Assembly (NCBI GenBank): GCA_038253825.1
Contig: JBBSGT010000002.1
Coordinates: 1 to 64,000 of the forward strand
Direction: 5' to 3'
DNA length: 64,000 bases
From: JACDET01 sp038253825
GTDB lineage: Bacteria > Patescibacteriota > Microgenomatia > Levybacterales > UBA12049
The notes beneath the pieces are model-generated. The model saw only the letters and a list, made by a program, of their open reading frames with translations. It was not told where the DNA came from and did not search any database. The position numbers and the translations under genes are program-made. Shown here piece by piece: positions 42,981 to 50,691 of the stretch. The first letter of the stretch is position 1. Each line of letters opens with the position of its first letter.

Positions 42981-43080
42981 CTTAAGGCTCTAGCCAATCA
43001 AAAATTCTAAAATCTTCTTTGATGTCCTGCAAAATAAGTAAATTCAAATAAAATTGAGCTCAAACCTGTCAACTTGTCGG
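42981..43080 (+). repeat. Intergenic element copies 6 and 7 (degenerate)
   Basis: TTAAGGCTCTAGCCA near 42982-42996 and AAAATTCTAAAATCTTCTTT at 43001-43020, followed by GATGTCCTGCAAAATAA, resemble copies 2-4. A weaker copy, GAGCTCAAACCTGTCAACTT, runs into the tRNA-Pro 3' end. Confidence 0.35.
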
Positions 43081-43150
43081 GGACAGAGGACTCGAACCTC
43101 CGACCTCACGGTCCCAAACCGCGCGCTCTAGCCAACTGAGCTAGTCCCCG
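43077..43150 (-). tRNA. tRNA-Pro(TGG)
   Basis: The minus strand folds into a full cloverleaf: acceptor stem CGGGGAC/GTCCCCG, D-loop AGCTCAGTTGG, anticodon loop TTTGGGA with anticodon TGG, and T-loop GGTTCGAGTCC. The CCA end is not encoded. Confidence 0.95.
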
Positions 43151-43200
43151 TTATCGTTGAATTATAACATTTTCGTAAATCTTTGGCAAAAGCTGAAAAG

Positions 43201-43932
43201 CTACCTATTAGGTCCTACAAATAATTTTCGATGATGTGTAACGCTTTTTACCCAGGTTTTTAATCGCCAAACATGTTTTTTTGTGTTCTCAAGAAAAGCT
43301 CTAGTCGATATTCCTGCAATAAGATCTCGATCAAAGAGTATAATACCATACTGAGAGATATGTAACGCTAGATCGACATCTTCATGTACTTTGTAACTAT
43401 CATGACAAACATCGTTTTTTACTTTTTGCCATGCATGCTTTGTGATAACCATATTTGAACCAAATAATGTTTCATGACCGAGCATGATTTTGCTTACTGC
43501 GAAGAAACCATAACGTGAAGTGATATCACTCGTTATTTTTCTTAGAGTGCTATCCTGAACAGCGTAAAAATATTGTGGGCCTGAGACTCCAACAATATCT
43601 TGGGCTCTGTTATCAAGTATTCTATGGACTTTCTCAACCCAGTCAATTGGTATACGAGTGTCTGCATCAATTCGTGCTAACAAGTCCCCCTTTGCAGCAT
43701 TAAAACCAGCATCACGAGCTGGAATCATCCCTTGTTCGGTTTCATTTATAAGAGTAACGAATGGAAAAGTTTTGGCTATTTCTGCTGTTTTATCAGTAGA
43801 ATTATTGTTGACGACAATGACTTCATCAGGGGGAAAGGTTTGTTGTTGTATTGCTTCCATGCATGATCCAATGTACTCCTCTTCATTGTATGCAATGACG
43901 ATAAGAGACAATGCGGGTATATAATGTCGCAT
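43201..43932 (-). CDS. Family 2 glycosyltransferase
   Basis: 243 residues from ATG 43932. Reading further upstream would run into the tRNA-Leu gene, so the earlier in-frame starts are spurious. GT2 motifs are LSLIVIAYNEEEYIGSCMEA, VIVVNNNSTDKTAEIA, and LLARIDADTRIPIDW with the DAD metal site. The end of the domain has VHEDVDLALHISQYG, like the ED motif. The C-terminus carries no clear membrane helix. It is probably a cytoplasmic sugar transferase. It starts 12 bases after the tRNA-Leu 3' end on the same strand, so the two are likely co-transcribed. Confidence 0.85.
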   Translation of the reverse strand: MRHYIPALSLIVIAYNEEEYIGSCMEAIQQQTFPPDEVIVVNNNSTDKTAEIAKTFPFVTLINETEQGMIPARDAGFNAAKGDLLARIDADTRIPIDWVEKVHRILDNRAQDIVGVSGPQYFYAVQDSTLRKITSDITSRYGFFAVSKIMLGHETLFGSNMVITKHAWQKVKNDVCHDSYKVHEDVDLALHISQYGIILFDRDLIAGISTRAFLENTKKHVWRLKTWVKSVTHHRKLFVGPNR

Positions 43933-43944
43933 GGTATACACGAG

Positions 43945-44027
43945 TGCCGCGAGCGAGAGTCGAACTCGCACGCCCTTGCGGACGGGGGCTCTTAAGGCCC
44001 CTGTGTCTGCCATTCCACCACCGCGGC
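43945..44027 (-). tRNA. tRNA-Leu(TAA)
   Basis: A class II cloverleaf with a long variable arm on the minus strand: acceptor GCCGCGG/TCGCGGC, D-arm GTGGTGGAATGGCAGAC, anticodon loop CTTAAGA (anticodon TAA), variable arm CGTCCGCAAGGGCG, T-loop GTTCGACTC. The CCA end is not encoded. Confidence 0.95.
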
Positions 44028-44092
44028 AAAGTGCTATGCTATTTTAACTCAAACGCATGTGATTATTCAAGCCACAAGCAGTATTTGATCTA

Positions 44093-44596
44093 TTATTTAC
44101 TTATTGATTGAGAATTTCTATATTTAATTACTTTAGCAGGGACGCCCCCGACTATCGCATAAGGAGGAACGTTTTTAGTGACTACCGCTCCGGCTCCTAT
44201 TATGGCACCTTTACCTATTGTTAAACCGGGTAAAATAACTGCTTTTGTTCCTATCCAGACATCGTCCTCAATGACAACTTTCTTTTTTTTTGTAGACTGA
44301 TGATATATCGGTATTTTTAAATCTTCATGTTCATGTGTTTCGGAAGTTATAAAAACATAAGGGCCGACTAAAACATAATTACCTATTTTTATTCCGCCGT
44401 TTCCTCCAAAGTCACAACTATGGTTAATGTAGACATGATTTCCTATTTCAATCTTTTTTGGATAATAGAAATGACAGTTATACTGAATAAAAACAGGGAA
44501 TCCTATTTTCTTAAAGAGAGGTTTTAAAAAGAGTGATCGAATAAATCCAAAGGCAATATAAATTTTTATGTGAGGAAATATGAGATAATTAAACAT
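44093..44596 (-). CDS. Left-handed beta-helix acyltransferase (maltose/galactoside O-acetyltransferase-like)
   Basis: 167 residues of hexapeptide repeats: IEIGNHVYINHSCDFGGNGG, IKIGNYVLVGPYVFI, VVIEDDVWIGTKAVILPGLT, IGKGAIIGAGAVVTKNVPPY. The end AIVGGVPAKVIKYR is typical of the LacA/NodL/CysE-like group. These trimeric enzymes transfer an acetyl group from acetyl-CoA to a sugar hydroxyl; His in TSETHEHEDL is the likely catalytic base region. It probably acetylates a glycan precursor made by the adjacent GT genes. The N-terminus is short and slightly hydrophobic. Confidence 0.88.
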   Translation of the reverse strand: MFNYLIFPHIKIYIAFGFIRSLFLKPLFKKIGFPVFIQYNCHFYYPKKIEIGNHVYINHSCDFGGNGGIKIGNYVLVGPYVFITSETHEHEDLKIPIYHQSTKKKKVVIEDDVWIGTKAVILPGLTIGKGAIIGAGAVVTKNVPPYAIVGGVPAKVIKYRNSQSISK

Positions 44597-44935
44597 AATA
44601 TTTATACTACCATATTAATCATAAATATAGGTTCATTCTTTACAGACCTTGCGCTTTACATAGATGTTTCTTATCTAAGGAAACATTTAGGTTTAGTATA
44701 CTGCTAAATATATATCGTAGGGCGTATCCTAAACTTATAATGTATATAAGCTAATTAAGTTGAGGTTTACAAGTTTAAAGAACATTAGCTTTTTCAGCGT
44801 AAGGAGATTATTACGTACGTCTTATTAAAATCGTGCCTAAATCTGATGGGAATACTTATGGCAGAGCTTGCTTACATATGCTATAGTTTGTATGCTAAGT
44901 TCTCCTACTGAGCTTTAAAAATAAAATCTGTCCGA
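44597..44935. promoter_or_regulatory. Divergent AT-rich intergenic region
   Basis: No open reading frame worth reporting. It separates the acetyltransferase (minus) and the processive GT2 (plus). A promoter candidate for the plus-strand gene is TTGCTT near 44869, a 17-base spacer and TATGCT, about 45 bases before ATG 44936. I see no strong repeat. Confidence 0.4.
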
Positions 44936-46525
44936 ATGACACAATCTAATTCACGCACGTCCAATAAAATTGTACCCTTTGACGATGAAACAGAACGAAA
45001 ACTAGGCAAAGGGTTCCACCATAAAGGCATTCAATATGTTCATCATTCTCGTCTGCATCCTCATCAAACTGCATTTTTTAGACTATCAACATTTCAAAAA
45101 TATTTTCTTCTCTTCCTTCTACTTCTAGCTGCATGTTGTTTGGCTCTCAATTGGCATTTATCCATTACTATCGCAGTAGCAGTACTTATTTTTTTATATT
45201 TTGCCGATCTTCTTTTTAATCTATTCCTTATCTATCGAAGTTTTACGAAACGTCCTGAAATCAACGTGACAAACGAAGAACTTAACGCAGTTGGTGACAA
45301 TGAATGGCCTGTTTACACGATCCTCTGTCCACTTTATAAAGAATGGCAAGTTGTACCCCAATTCGCAAAAGCTTTAAGCAATATGGATTACCCAAAAGAT
45401 AAATTACAAGCGATTCTGTTGCTGGAAGAGGATGATCATGAAACGATCAAAAAAGTACAAGAACTGCATTTGCCTCCTTATTTTGAAACAGTTGTTGTCC
45501 CCGACTCAAAACCAAAAACAAAACCTAAAGCCAGCAATTATGGTTTGAAATTCGCCCGTGGAGAATATACTGTTATATATGATGCAGAAGATGTTCCTGA
45601 TCCATTACAGTTAAAAAAAGCAATCATTGCTTTTAAAAAAGCAGGTTCGAAAGTTATCTGTATTCAAGCAAAACTGAATTTTTATAACCCTCATCAAAAT
45701 CTATTGACAAGGGTTTTTACAGCGGAATACTCGTTATGGTTTGATTTAGTCTTAACAGGATTGCAATCCATTCATGCGCCAATTCCTTTGGGCGGCACTT
45801 CCAATCATTTCCATACACAAGATCTACACAAGCTGAAAGGTTGGGATTCTTTCAACGTTACAGAGGATGCAGATCTTGGGATGCGCTTGGTCAAACACGG
45901 TTATCGTACCGCTGTTATTGAATCAATAACACTTGAAGAAGCGAATAGTAGCTTGAAAAATTGGTTTGGTCAGCGTTCTCGCTGGATTAAGGGCTATATT
46001 CAGACTTACTTCGTCCATATGCGTAATCCAAGTGAATTTATCAGAACCTGGAACGAGCCTCATTATATTACATTTCAGCTGGTAATCGGTGGCAAAGTCA
46101 TGTCTATGTTTATTAATCCAATGCTTTGGTTAATTACGATTTGTTATTTTGTCTTTCGAGCAAAAATAGGGAGTTTTATTGATTCATTCTTCCCAGCGCC
46201 TGTCCTTTATATGGGAGTTATTTCTTTATTACTTGGTAACTTTTTATACGCATACTATTATATGGTCGGATGTGTCAAACATGGCCATGATGAATTAGTG
46301 AAATATATCTTTCTCGTACCTTTTTATTGGCTTGCAATGAGTATTGCCGCATGGATAGCTGTTTATCGCTTTATTGTTGCTCCCCATTATTGGTCCAAAA
46401 CTAAACACGGATTGCATCTGGACAACAAAAAATTTATAACACAGACAGAGGTTCTTCAAGATAAACAAACAAAAGTAATAAGAAGAGGATTTAAACAATC
46501 TACTTCGCGATCTGTAATAGCTTAA
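44936..46525 (+). CDS. Processive cellulose synthase-like GT2
   Basis: 529 residues. It corresponds to the second module of the fusions at 16548 and 19309. After a short N-terminal piece that still contains the fusion linker (KGFHHKGIQYVHHSRLHP), there are two membrane helices and then YTILCPLYKEWQVVPQF, IYDAEDVPDPLQLKK, GGTSNHF, NVTEDADLGMRL, QRSRWIKGYIQTYF and C-terminal helices. All of D, DxD, TED and QxxRW are present, so it should be an active polymerase. The DPM1-like first module is absent. It heads the second glycan operon, followed after 5 bases by another GT2. Confidence 0.88.
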   Translation: MTQSNSRTSNKIVPFDDETERKLGKGFHHKGIQYVHHSRLHPHQTAFFRLSTFQKYFLLFLLLLAACCLALNWHLSITIAVAVLIFLYFADLLFNLFLIYRSFTKRPEINVTNEELNAVGDNEWPVYTILCPLYKEWQVVPQFAKALSNMDYPKDKLQAILLLEEDDHETIKKVQELHLPPYFETVVVPDSKPKTKPKASNYGLKFARGEYTVIYDAEDVPDPLQLKKAIIAFKKAGSKVICIQAKLNFYNPHQNLLTRVFTAEYSLWFDLVLTGLQSIHAPIPLGGTSNHFHTQDLHKLKGWDSFNVTEDADLGMRLVKHGYRTAVIESITLEEANSSLKNWFGQRSRWIKGYIQTYFVHMRNPSEFIRTWNEPHYITFQLVIGGKVMSMFINPMLWLITICYFVFRAKIGSFIDSFFPAPVLYMGVISLLLGNFLYAYYYMVGCVKHGHDELVKYIFLVPFYWLAMSIAAWIAVYRFIVAPHYWSKTKHGLHLDNKKFITQTEVLQDKQTKVIRRGFKQSTSRSVIA

Positions 46526-46530
46526 GGAAT

Positions 46531-47451
46531 ATGAAAAAGAAGCAAAAAAGATTATCAGTATCAATTTGCATCCCAGCATATAATGAAGGGAAAAATATCA
46601 AAAAGTTACTGCATGCTTTAAGTATGCAAGTAACAAAATATGTTGAAATAAAGAAGATTATTGTTGTGTGTTCGGGTTGTACAGATAAAACAGAAAATTG
46701 TGTAAAAGCATTTGCTAAAGCCAATAAAAAAATCATTTTAATCACCGAAAAGCAACGAAACGGAAAAGCCTCTGCGATAAATCGTTTTCTTAAAATCGCA
46801 CATGAAGAAATAGTTGTCATTGAAAGCGCAGATACTATTCCAGAGAAAGACACGATAGAAAAATTGTGTATACCATTTCTGAAAGATAAATCTATTGGGA
46901 TGACAGGGGGCGCACCCATCCCAGTTAATGACCCGAACACATTTTTGGGTTACATTATTCACTCATGGTGGTGGTTTCATCGTAACATTCCACGATTTGG
47001 AGAAATAATTGCCTATCGAAACATCCTCCCGCAAATCTCAATGAAGACAGCTGTTGATGAAGCATATATTCAGGCAAAACTTGTTAAGAAAGGTTATAAA
47101 CCTGTTCACATCGATGAAGCAAGAGTCAAAAATAAAGGTCCGGAAACAGTTGCAGATCTTATCAAACAACGAAGAAGAATTTATAATGGCCATGCGCGAC
47201 TGCATGCCCAAGAGCATGTGAAGATTGATAACATGACTAAATCAAGCGTTTATTTGATTTTATACAAATATAAAATTCACAATATCAAACAACTCTTTTG
47301 GCTTATTGGTGGCATAGGCTTAGAATTATACGCACGCTTCCTTGGCTTTTACGACACTGTCATAAAGCATAAAAATCCTTATATCTGGGATACAGCCAAA
47401 ACAACCAAACGTTTGGATATAGGTTTGAAAGGTGGTAAGGTTAAAAAATGA
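46531..47451 (+). CDS. Family 2 glycosyltransferase
   Basis: 306 residues. The N-terminal GT2 fold shows SVSICIPAYNEGKNIKKLLH, IIVVCSGCTDKTENCVKAFA and IVVIESADTIPEKDTIEKL, where the DxD region is ESADT and so deviates from the usual DAD. The middle has DEAYIQAKLVKKGYKPVHID and KQRRRIYNGHARLHAQ, like the QxxRR acceptor region. Weakly hydrophobic C-terminal helices follow. It is close in position and layout to the GT2 at 23410. The TGA stop overlaps the next ATG. Confidence 0.82.
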   Translation: MKKKQKRLSVSICIPAYNEGKNIKKLLHALSMQVTKYVEIKKIIVVCSGCTDKTENCVKAFAKANKKIILITEKQRNGKASAINRFLKIAHEEIVVIESADTIPEKDTIEKLCIPFLKDKSIGMTGGAPIPVNDPNTFLGYIIHSWWWFHRNIPRFGEIIAYRNILPQISMKTAVDEAYIQAKLVKKGYKPVHIDEARVKNKGPETVADLIKQRRRIYNGHARLHAQEHVKIDNMTKSSVYLILYKYKIHNIKQLFWLIGGIGLELYARFLGFYDTVIKHKNPYIWDTAKTTKRLDIGLKGGKVKK

Positions 47452-48566
47452 TACTATTCCTGAACTTCGCACCAATAAACTTTATGGGCGGGTCTGAAAA
47501 ATTGGTATTGGAATTAGCAAATGCTACTTCAAAAAAAGAAGATGTCGTTTTAATGGATGTATCAGCGAATATTGCAAATATTTATGGTCGGATTTTTCTA
47601 AAAAGAACTTTTGATAATCATATAAAAGATCATAACATTGAAAATAACCTTAAACACATATCACTTACCTTCTCAAGTTTTATGCCATTTACAAAGGATT
47701 GGCATTTAATAAGAAATGATTTTCAATCTGCTCGACTTCTGTATGTTCGATACGAATTGCTCGAAATATTAATATGTTTGTATTTTGGAGGTTTACGTAT
47801 TTTTGAAAAAATTATAGCAGGTTTAATACTTACACCATTTTACGATTCGCCTCGAGGATTATTAGATCACTTTCATAATTTATTTTATGGCTCCTTCATC
47901 TACAAATATTTGCTTAGGTCAGTTTGTAAAATTCAAGTTCTTAATAAAAGAGAAAAGAAATTGCTTAATGAATATTATAAGGTAAATAATGTCTATTTTT
48001 TACCTGTGGGCATTAATATAAATTCATTAAAAATGAGCAAATATATAAGAAAAGCAGATCAATTAAATATTATCTATGTTGGTGAACTTTCTACAAGAAA
48101 AGGAGTCGATACTCTTTTGGAAATAATAAGTAATTCACCAAAGCATTTTTTATTTCATATTGTAGGAGATGGACCATTAAAAGAAAGTATTGAAAATTTA
48201 GAAAAAGTTAATACCTGTTATTTTTATAAATATGTAAGTAGTGAGAAATTAAATTCTTTATTTAATAAATGTGATGTTTTAGTTTTTCCTTCTCGATCTG
48301 AAGCATTTGGAATAGTGATGGCTGAAGCAATGAGATACGGATTAAAGATAGTAAATTCTGCTGAAGTATCACTTGATTTGCCAAAAAATATTGAAACTTC
48401 TCTAAAAACCCGAGATAAGAATGAGTATATTAAAGCTCTTGAAAATATTTATAAACAAAAAAAACATCATTCTGATGAAAGGGAAATAATTCAAAAATAT
48501 GCTATAGATAATTATTCGGATGAAAATATAAATAAAAGGTTCTTAACAAGTATTTTAGAAATATGA
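47448..48566 (+). CDS. Family 4 glycosyltransferase (GT group 1)
   Basis: 372 residues. The N-terminus has NFAPINFMGGSEKLVLELAN, the glycine-rich acceptor loop. The C-terminal Rossmann domain has LNIIYVGELSTRKGVDTLLE, LFHIVGDGPLKESIENL, and the donor-binding SRSEAFGIVMAEAMRYG with the EX7E pair. It is a retaining GT4, probably using a nucleotide-sugar to extend a lipid-linked glycan. The start ATG overlaps the upstream stop (ATGA) and its stop overlaps the next ATG, so the operon is tightly coupled. AT content is higher than in the neighbours, and Ile/Lys/Asn codons are common, which may mean a separate origin. Confidence 0.85.
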   Translation: MILFLNFAPINFMGGSEKLVLELANATSKKEDVVLMDVSANIANIYGRIFLKRTFDNHIKDHNIENNLKHISLTFSSFMPFTKDWHLIRNDFQSARLLYVRYELLEILICLYFGGLRIFEKIIAGLILTPFYDSPRGLLDHFHNLFYGSFIYKYLLRSVCKIQVLNKREKKLLNEYYKVNNVYFLPVGININSLKMSKYIRKADQLNIIYVGELSTRKGVDTLLEIISNSPKHFLFHIVGDGPLKESIENLEKVNTCYFYKYVSSEKLNSLFNKCDVLVFPSRSEAFGIVMAEAMRYGLKIVNSAEVSLDLPKNIETSLKTRDKNEYIKALENIYKQKKHHSDEREIIQKYAIDNYSDENINKRFLTSILEI

Positions 48567-49084
48567 ATAAAAGAGTTAAACTGCATTTCGGTTGTGGCAA
48601 TAAATATCTTAAGGGTTTTATTAATTGTGATATTTCGAAGACAGTGAAAACTGATAAGATTTTTGATATGGATATTTCCCCATACCCCTTTAAGGCAAAT
48701 TTCGCGGATGAAATTTAAATGGATATGATTCTTGAACATATTGATAATGTTGTAGACGTAATGGAAGAGCTCTATCGGATCCTAAAAAATGATGAAATTG
48801 TTAGAATATACGCTCCCTATTCCAAAAGTGAATGGGATGTACAAGATCCGACCCATAAACATTTTTTTAATGAAAAAAGTATGGATTATTTTATTGACGA
48901 TTATAGATATAATTATTATACAAATATTAGGTTTAAGAAAATTCATGCTTATTTATATACAAGTGATGAAACGCTTTTGAGTAAGCTAAGAAACTTAATA
49001 CCATTTAGAAATGTATTAACATATTTTCTTTTTAATATGTATGATGGAATCTATTTTGAGTTAAAGGCTATAAAAGATTTATGA
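48563..49084 (+). pseudogene. SAM-dependent methyltransferase interrupted by one in-frame TAA
   Basis: From ATG 48563 the frame reads MNKRVKLHFGCGNKYLKGFI, NCDISKT and so on to ANFADEI, then TAA 48716-48718, and resumes in the same frame with MDMILEHIDNVVDVMEELYR, ILKNDEIVRIYAPYSKSEWD. LHFGCGNKYLKGFINCDI is motif I of a class I methyltransferase of the glycan-operon type. EI-[Tyr]-x-x-x-ILEH is the usual motif, so the stop probably replaces a Tyr codon (TAT to TAA). All other parts are intact. It could be a recent pseudogene, a sequence error, or read-through. It overlaps both neighbours by 4 bases. Confidence 0.75.
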
Positions 49085-50664
49085 AACTCTTAACCAACAT
49101 ACTTATAAAACATCAGTATAAACTAATTTTATTATTTCTCTTCATTGTTAGTGCATTAGCAATTGAATATTTTTTTCTGTTGGGGCAACTCACTCTTTAT
49201 GCTGACACTATGTCCCGCCTGGATATTGCTAGAAAAATCATTGATAATATAACACCAGGATTTGCTCAGGTCGGAAATGTTTGGCTACCGCTTCCTCAAA
49301 TACTCATGCTACCTTTTATCTGGAATAGTTATCTATGGCATTCTGGCCTTGCTGGATCTTTCATGTCAATGTTTATGTTTATTATTGGTGGCTATTTTGT
49401 CTATAAATCCGTATATCTCTTATCACAGTCGCCTTTGAGATCATTCTTATCCTTATTAATTTATTCTCTTAATATAAATTTATTATATCTTCAGTCGACA
49501 GCGATGTCAGAAACAGCACTGATATGTACAATATCAGCCACGATATATTATTTTCTTGTTTGGACTAAAACCAAAAATAAAATGGACTTAATTCCTGCTG
49601 GGATCGCTGTCAGCTTGATGACGCTGACAAGATATGAAGGATTAGCTATTTTATTTGCTTCAATTCCAATGGTATTTATGATGGGGTTATTTATGTATAA
49701 GAACAGAATAAAATCAGAATCAGCGACTATTATCTATACTGTTTTAGCTATAACTGGGTTTTCTGCATGGACATTGTATTTAGCTTTAATTTTTGGTGAT
49801 CCATTTTATTGGATTAATTATTATGCAACTCCCCAAGCGGTAGGTGAATCTCATATAAAATTATATACACAACATAAGTCATTTACTGTTGCATCTATAC
49901 AATATCTTACAGCAATGATTTGGACTATTGGATTGATTCCAATAATTATGTCTATTTTAGGTTCTGTCATACTTATTTATCAGTCATTTAAAAAGAAAAC
50001 TCTCTATTTATTTCCTTTATTTCTTCCCCTTGCTATATTTTTGTTCATGGTGCTATCACTACAGCGAAATACACCTATAGGTCAACCCGACCTAACAATA
50101 ACAAACATTTTGTCTGGCAAAACAAGTCATATGGTGGGTTTTAATATCAGATATGGAATAATATTGATACCATGGGTTGCGGTAATGTCTTCATTTTTAT
50201 TCTCAATGAGAAATAGTATAGTAAAATTATTAATCTTTTCTGTTTTCTTTCTACAGATTTATTCATACTTTTTTCCAAAATATACCGTGATCTATCAAAT
50301 TCCCTTACAAATTCATGGTGGAAGAGAGCTTACTCCGTTTGGTGTTTGGTTGAGAAAAAATTATGATGGTGGCAAAATTTTGATTAGTGCTATGGATCAT
50401 GAAGATACAATGTTTGAAATGGGATTTAACTATAGTACATATATTCATGAAGGAAATCAACATTTTTGGAAGGATTCACTTAAACATCCAGCTAGATACG
50501 CTTCATGGATAGTACTTGACTACGGAACCGGGATATCTAAGGATCCAAAAGTTAAATCACTGATGCATTCACCGGACTTAAAAAAAGATTATAAATTAGT
50601 TTATGTCGAGAATGGACTGCGTATATATAAGATTAAACATAAACCATATCTTGAAATTAAATGA
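49081..50664 (+). CDS. GT-C membrane glycosyltransferase ('PGFAQ' paralog 3)
   Basis: 527 residues with about 12 membrane helices. Signature: YADTMSRLDIARKIIDNITP, GFAQVGNVWLPLPQILML, and the C-terminal GGKILISAMDHEDTMFEMGF, YIHEGNQHFWKDSLKHPARY. In the first loop the acidic residue is Asp-Thr rather than Asp-Ala, and Ser-His becomes Ser-Arg, so it is the most divergent of the four copies. Predicted role as for the others: sugar transfer from a polyprenyl carrier on the outer face. Its ATG overlaps the methyltransferase stop. Confidence 0.75.
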   Translation: MKLLTNILIKHQYKLILLFLFIVSALAIEYFFLLGQLTLYADTMSRLDIARKIIDNITPGFAQVGNVWLPLPQILMLPFIWNSYLWHSGLAGSFMSMFMFIIGGYFVYKSVYLLSQSPLRSFLSLLIYSLNINLLYLQSTAMSETALICTISATIYYFLVWTKTKNKMDLIPAGIAVSLMTLTRYEGLAILFASIPMVFMMGLFMYKNRIKSESATIIYTVLAITGFSAWTLYLALIFGDPFYWINYYATPQAVGESHIKLYTQHKSFTVASIQYLTAMIWTIGLIPIIMSILGSVILIYQSFKKKTLYLFPLFLPLAIFLFMVLSLQRNTPIGQPDLTITNILSGKTSHMVGFNIRYGIILIPWVAVMSSFLFSMRNSIVKLLIFSVFFLQIYSYFFPKYTVIYQIPLQIHGGRELTPFGVWLRKNYDGGKILISAMDHEDTMFEMGFNYSTYIHEGNQHFWKDSLKHPARYASWIVLDYGTGISKDPKVKSLMHSPDLKKDYKLVYVENGLRIYKIKHKPYLEIK

Positions 50665-50691
50665 TGAGGAAAAATGTAATAACAAATTATT

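Noticed and set aside
37154..43080. Integron attC sites
   Set aside because: The repeated element lacks recognisable GTTRRRY/RYYYAAC boxes and no integron integrase is in the window; reported only as a cassette-like element.
43933..44013. N-terminal extension of the GT2 at 43201 (MADTGALRAPV...)
   Set aside because: The extension is a translation of the tRNA-Leu gene.
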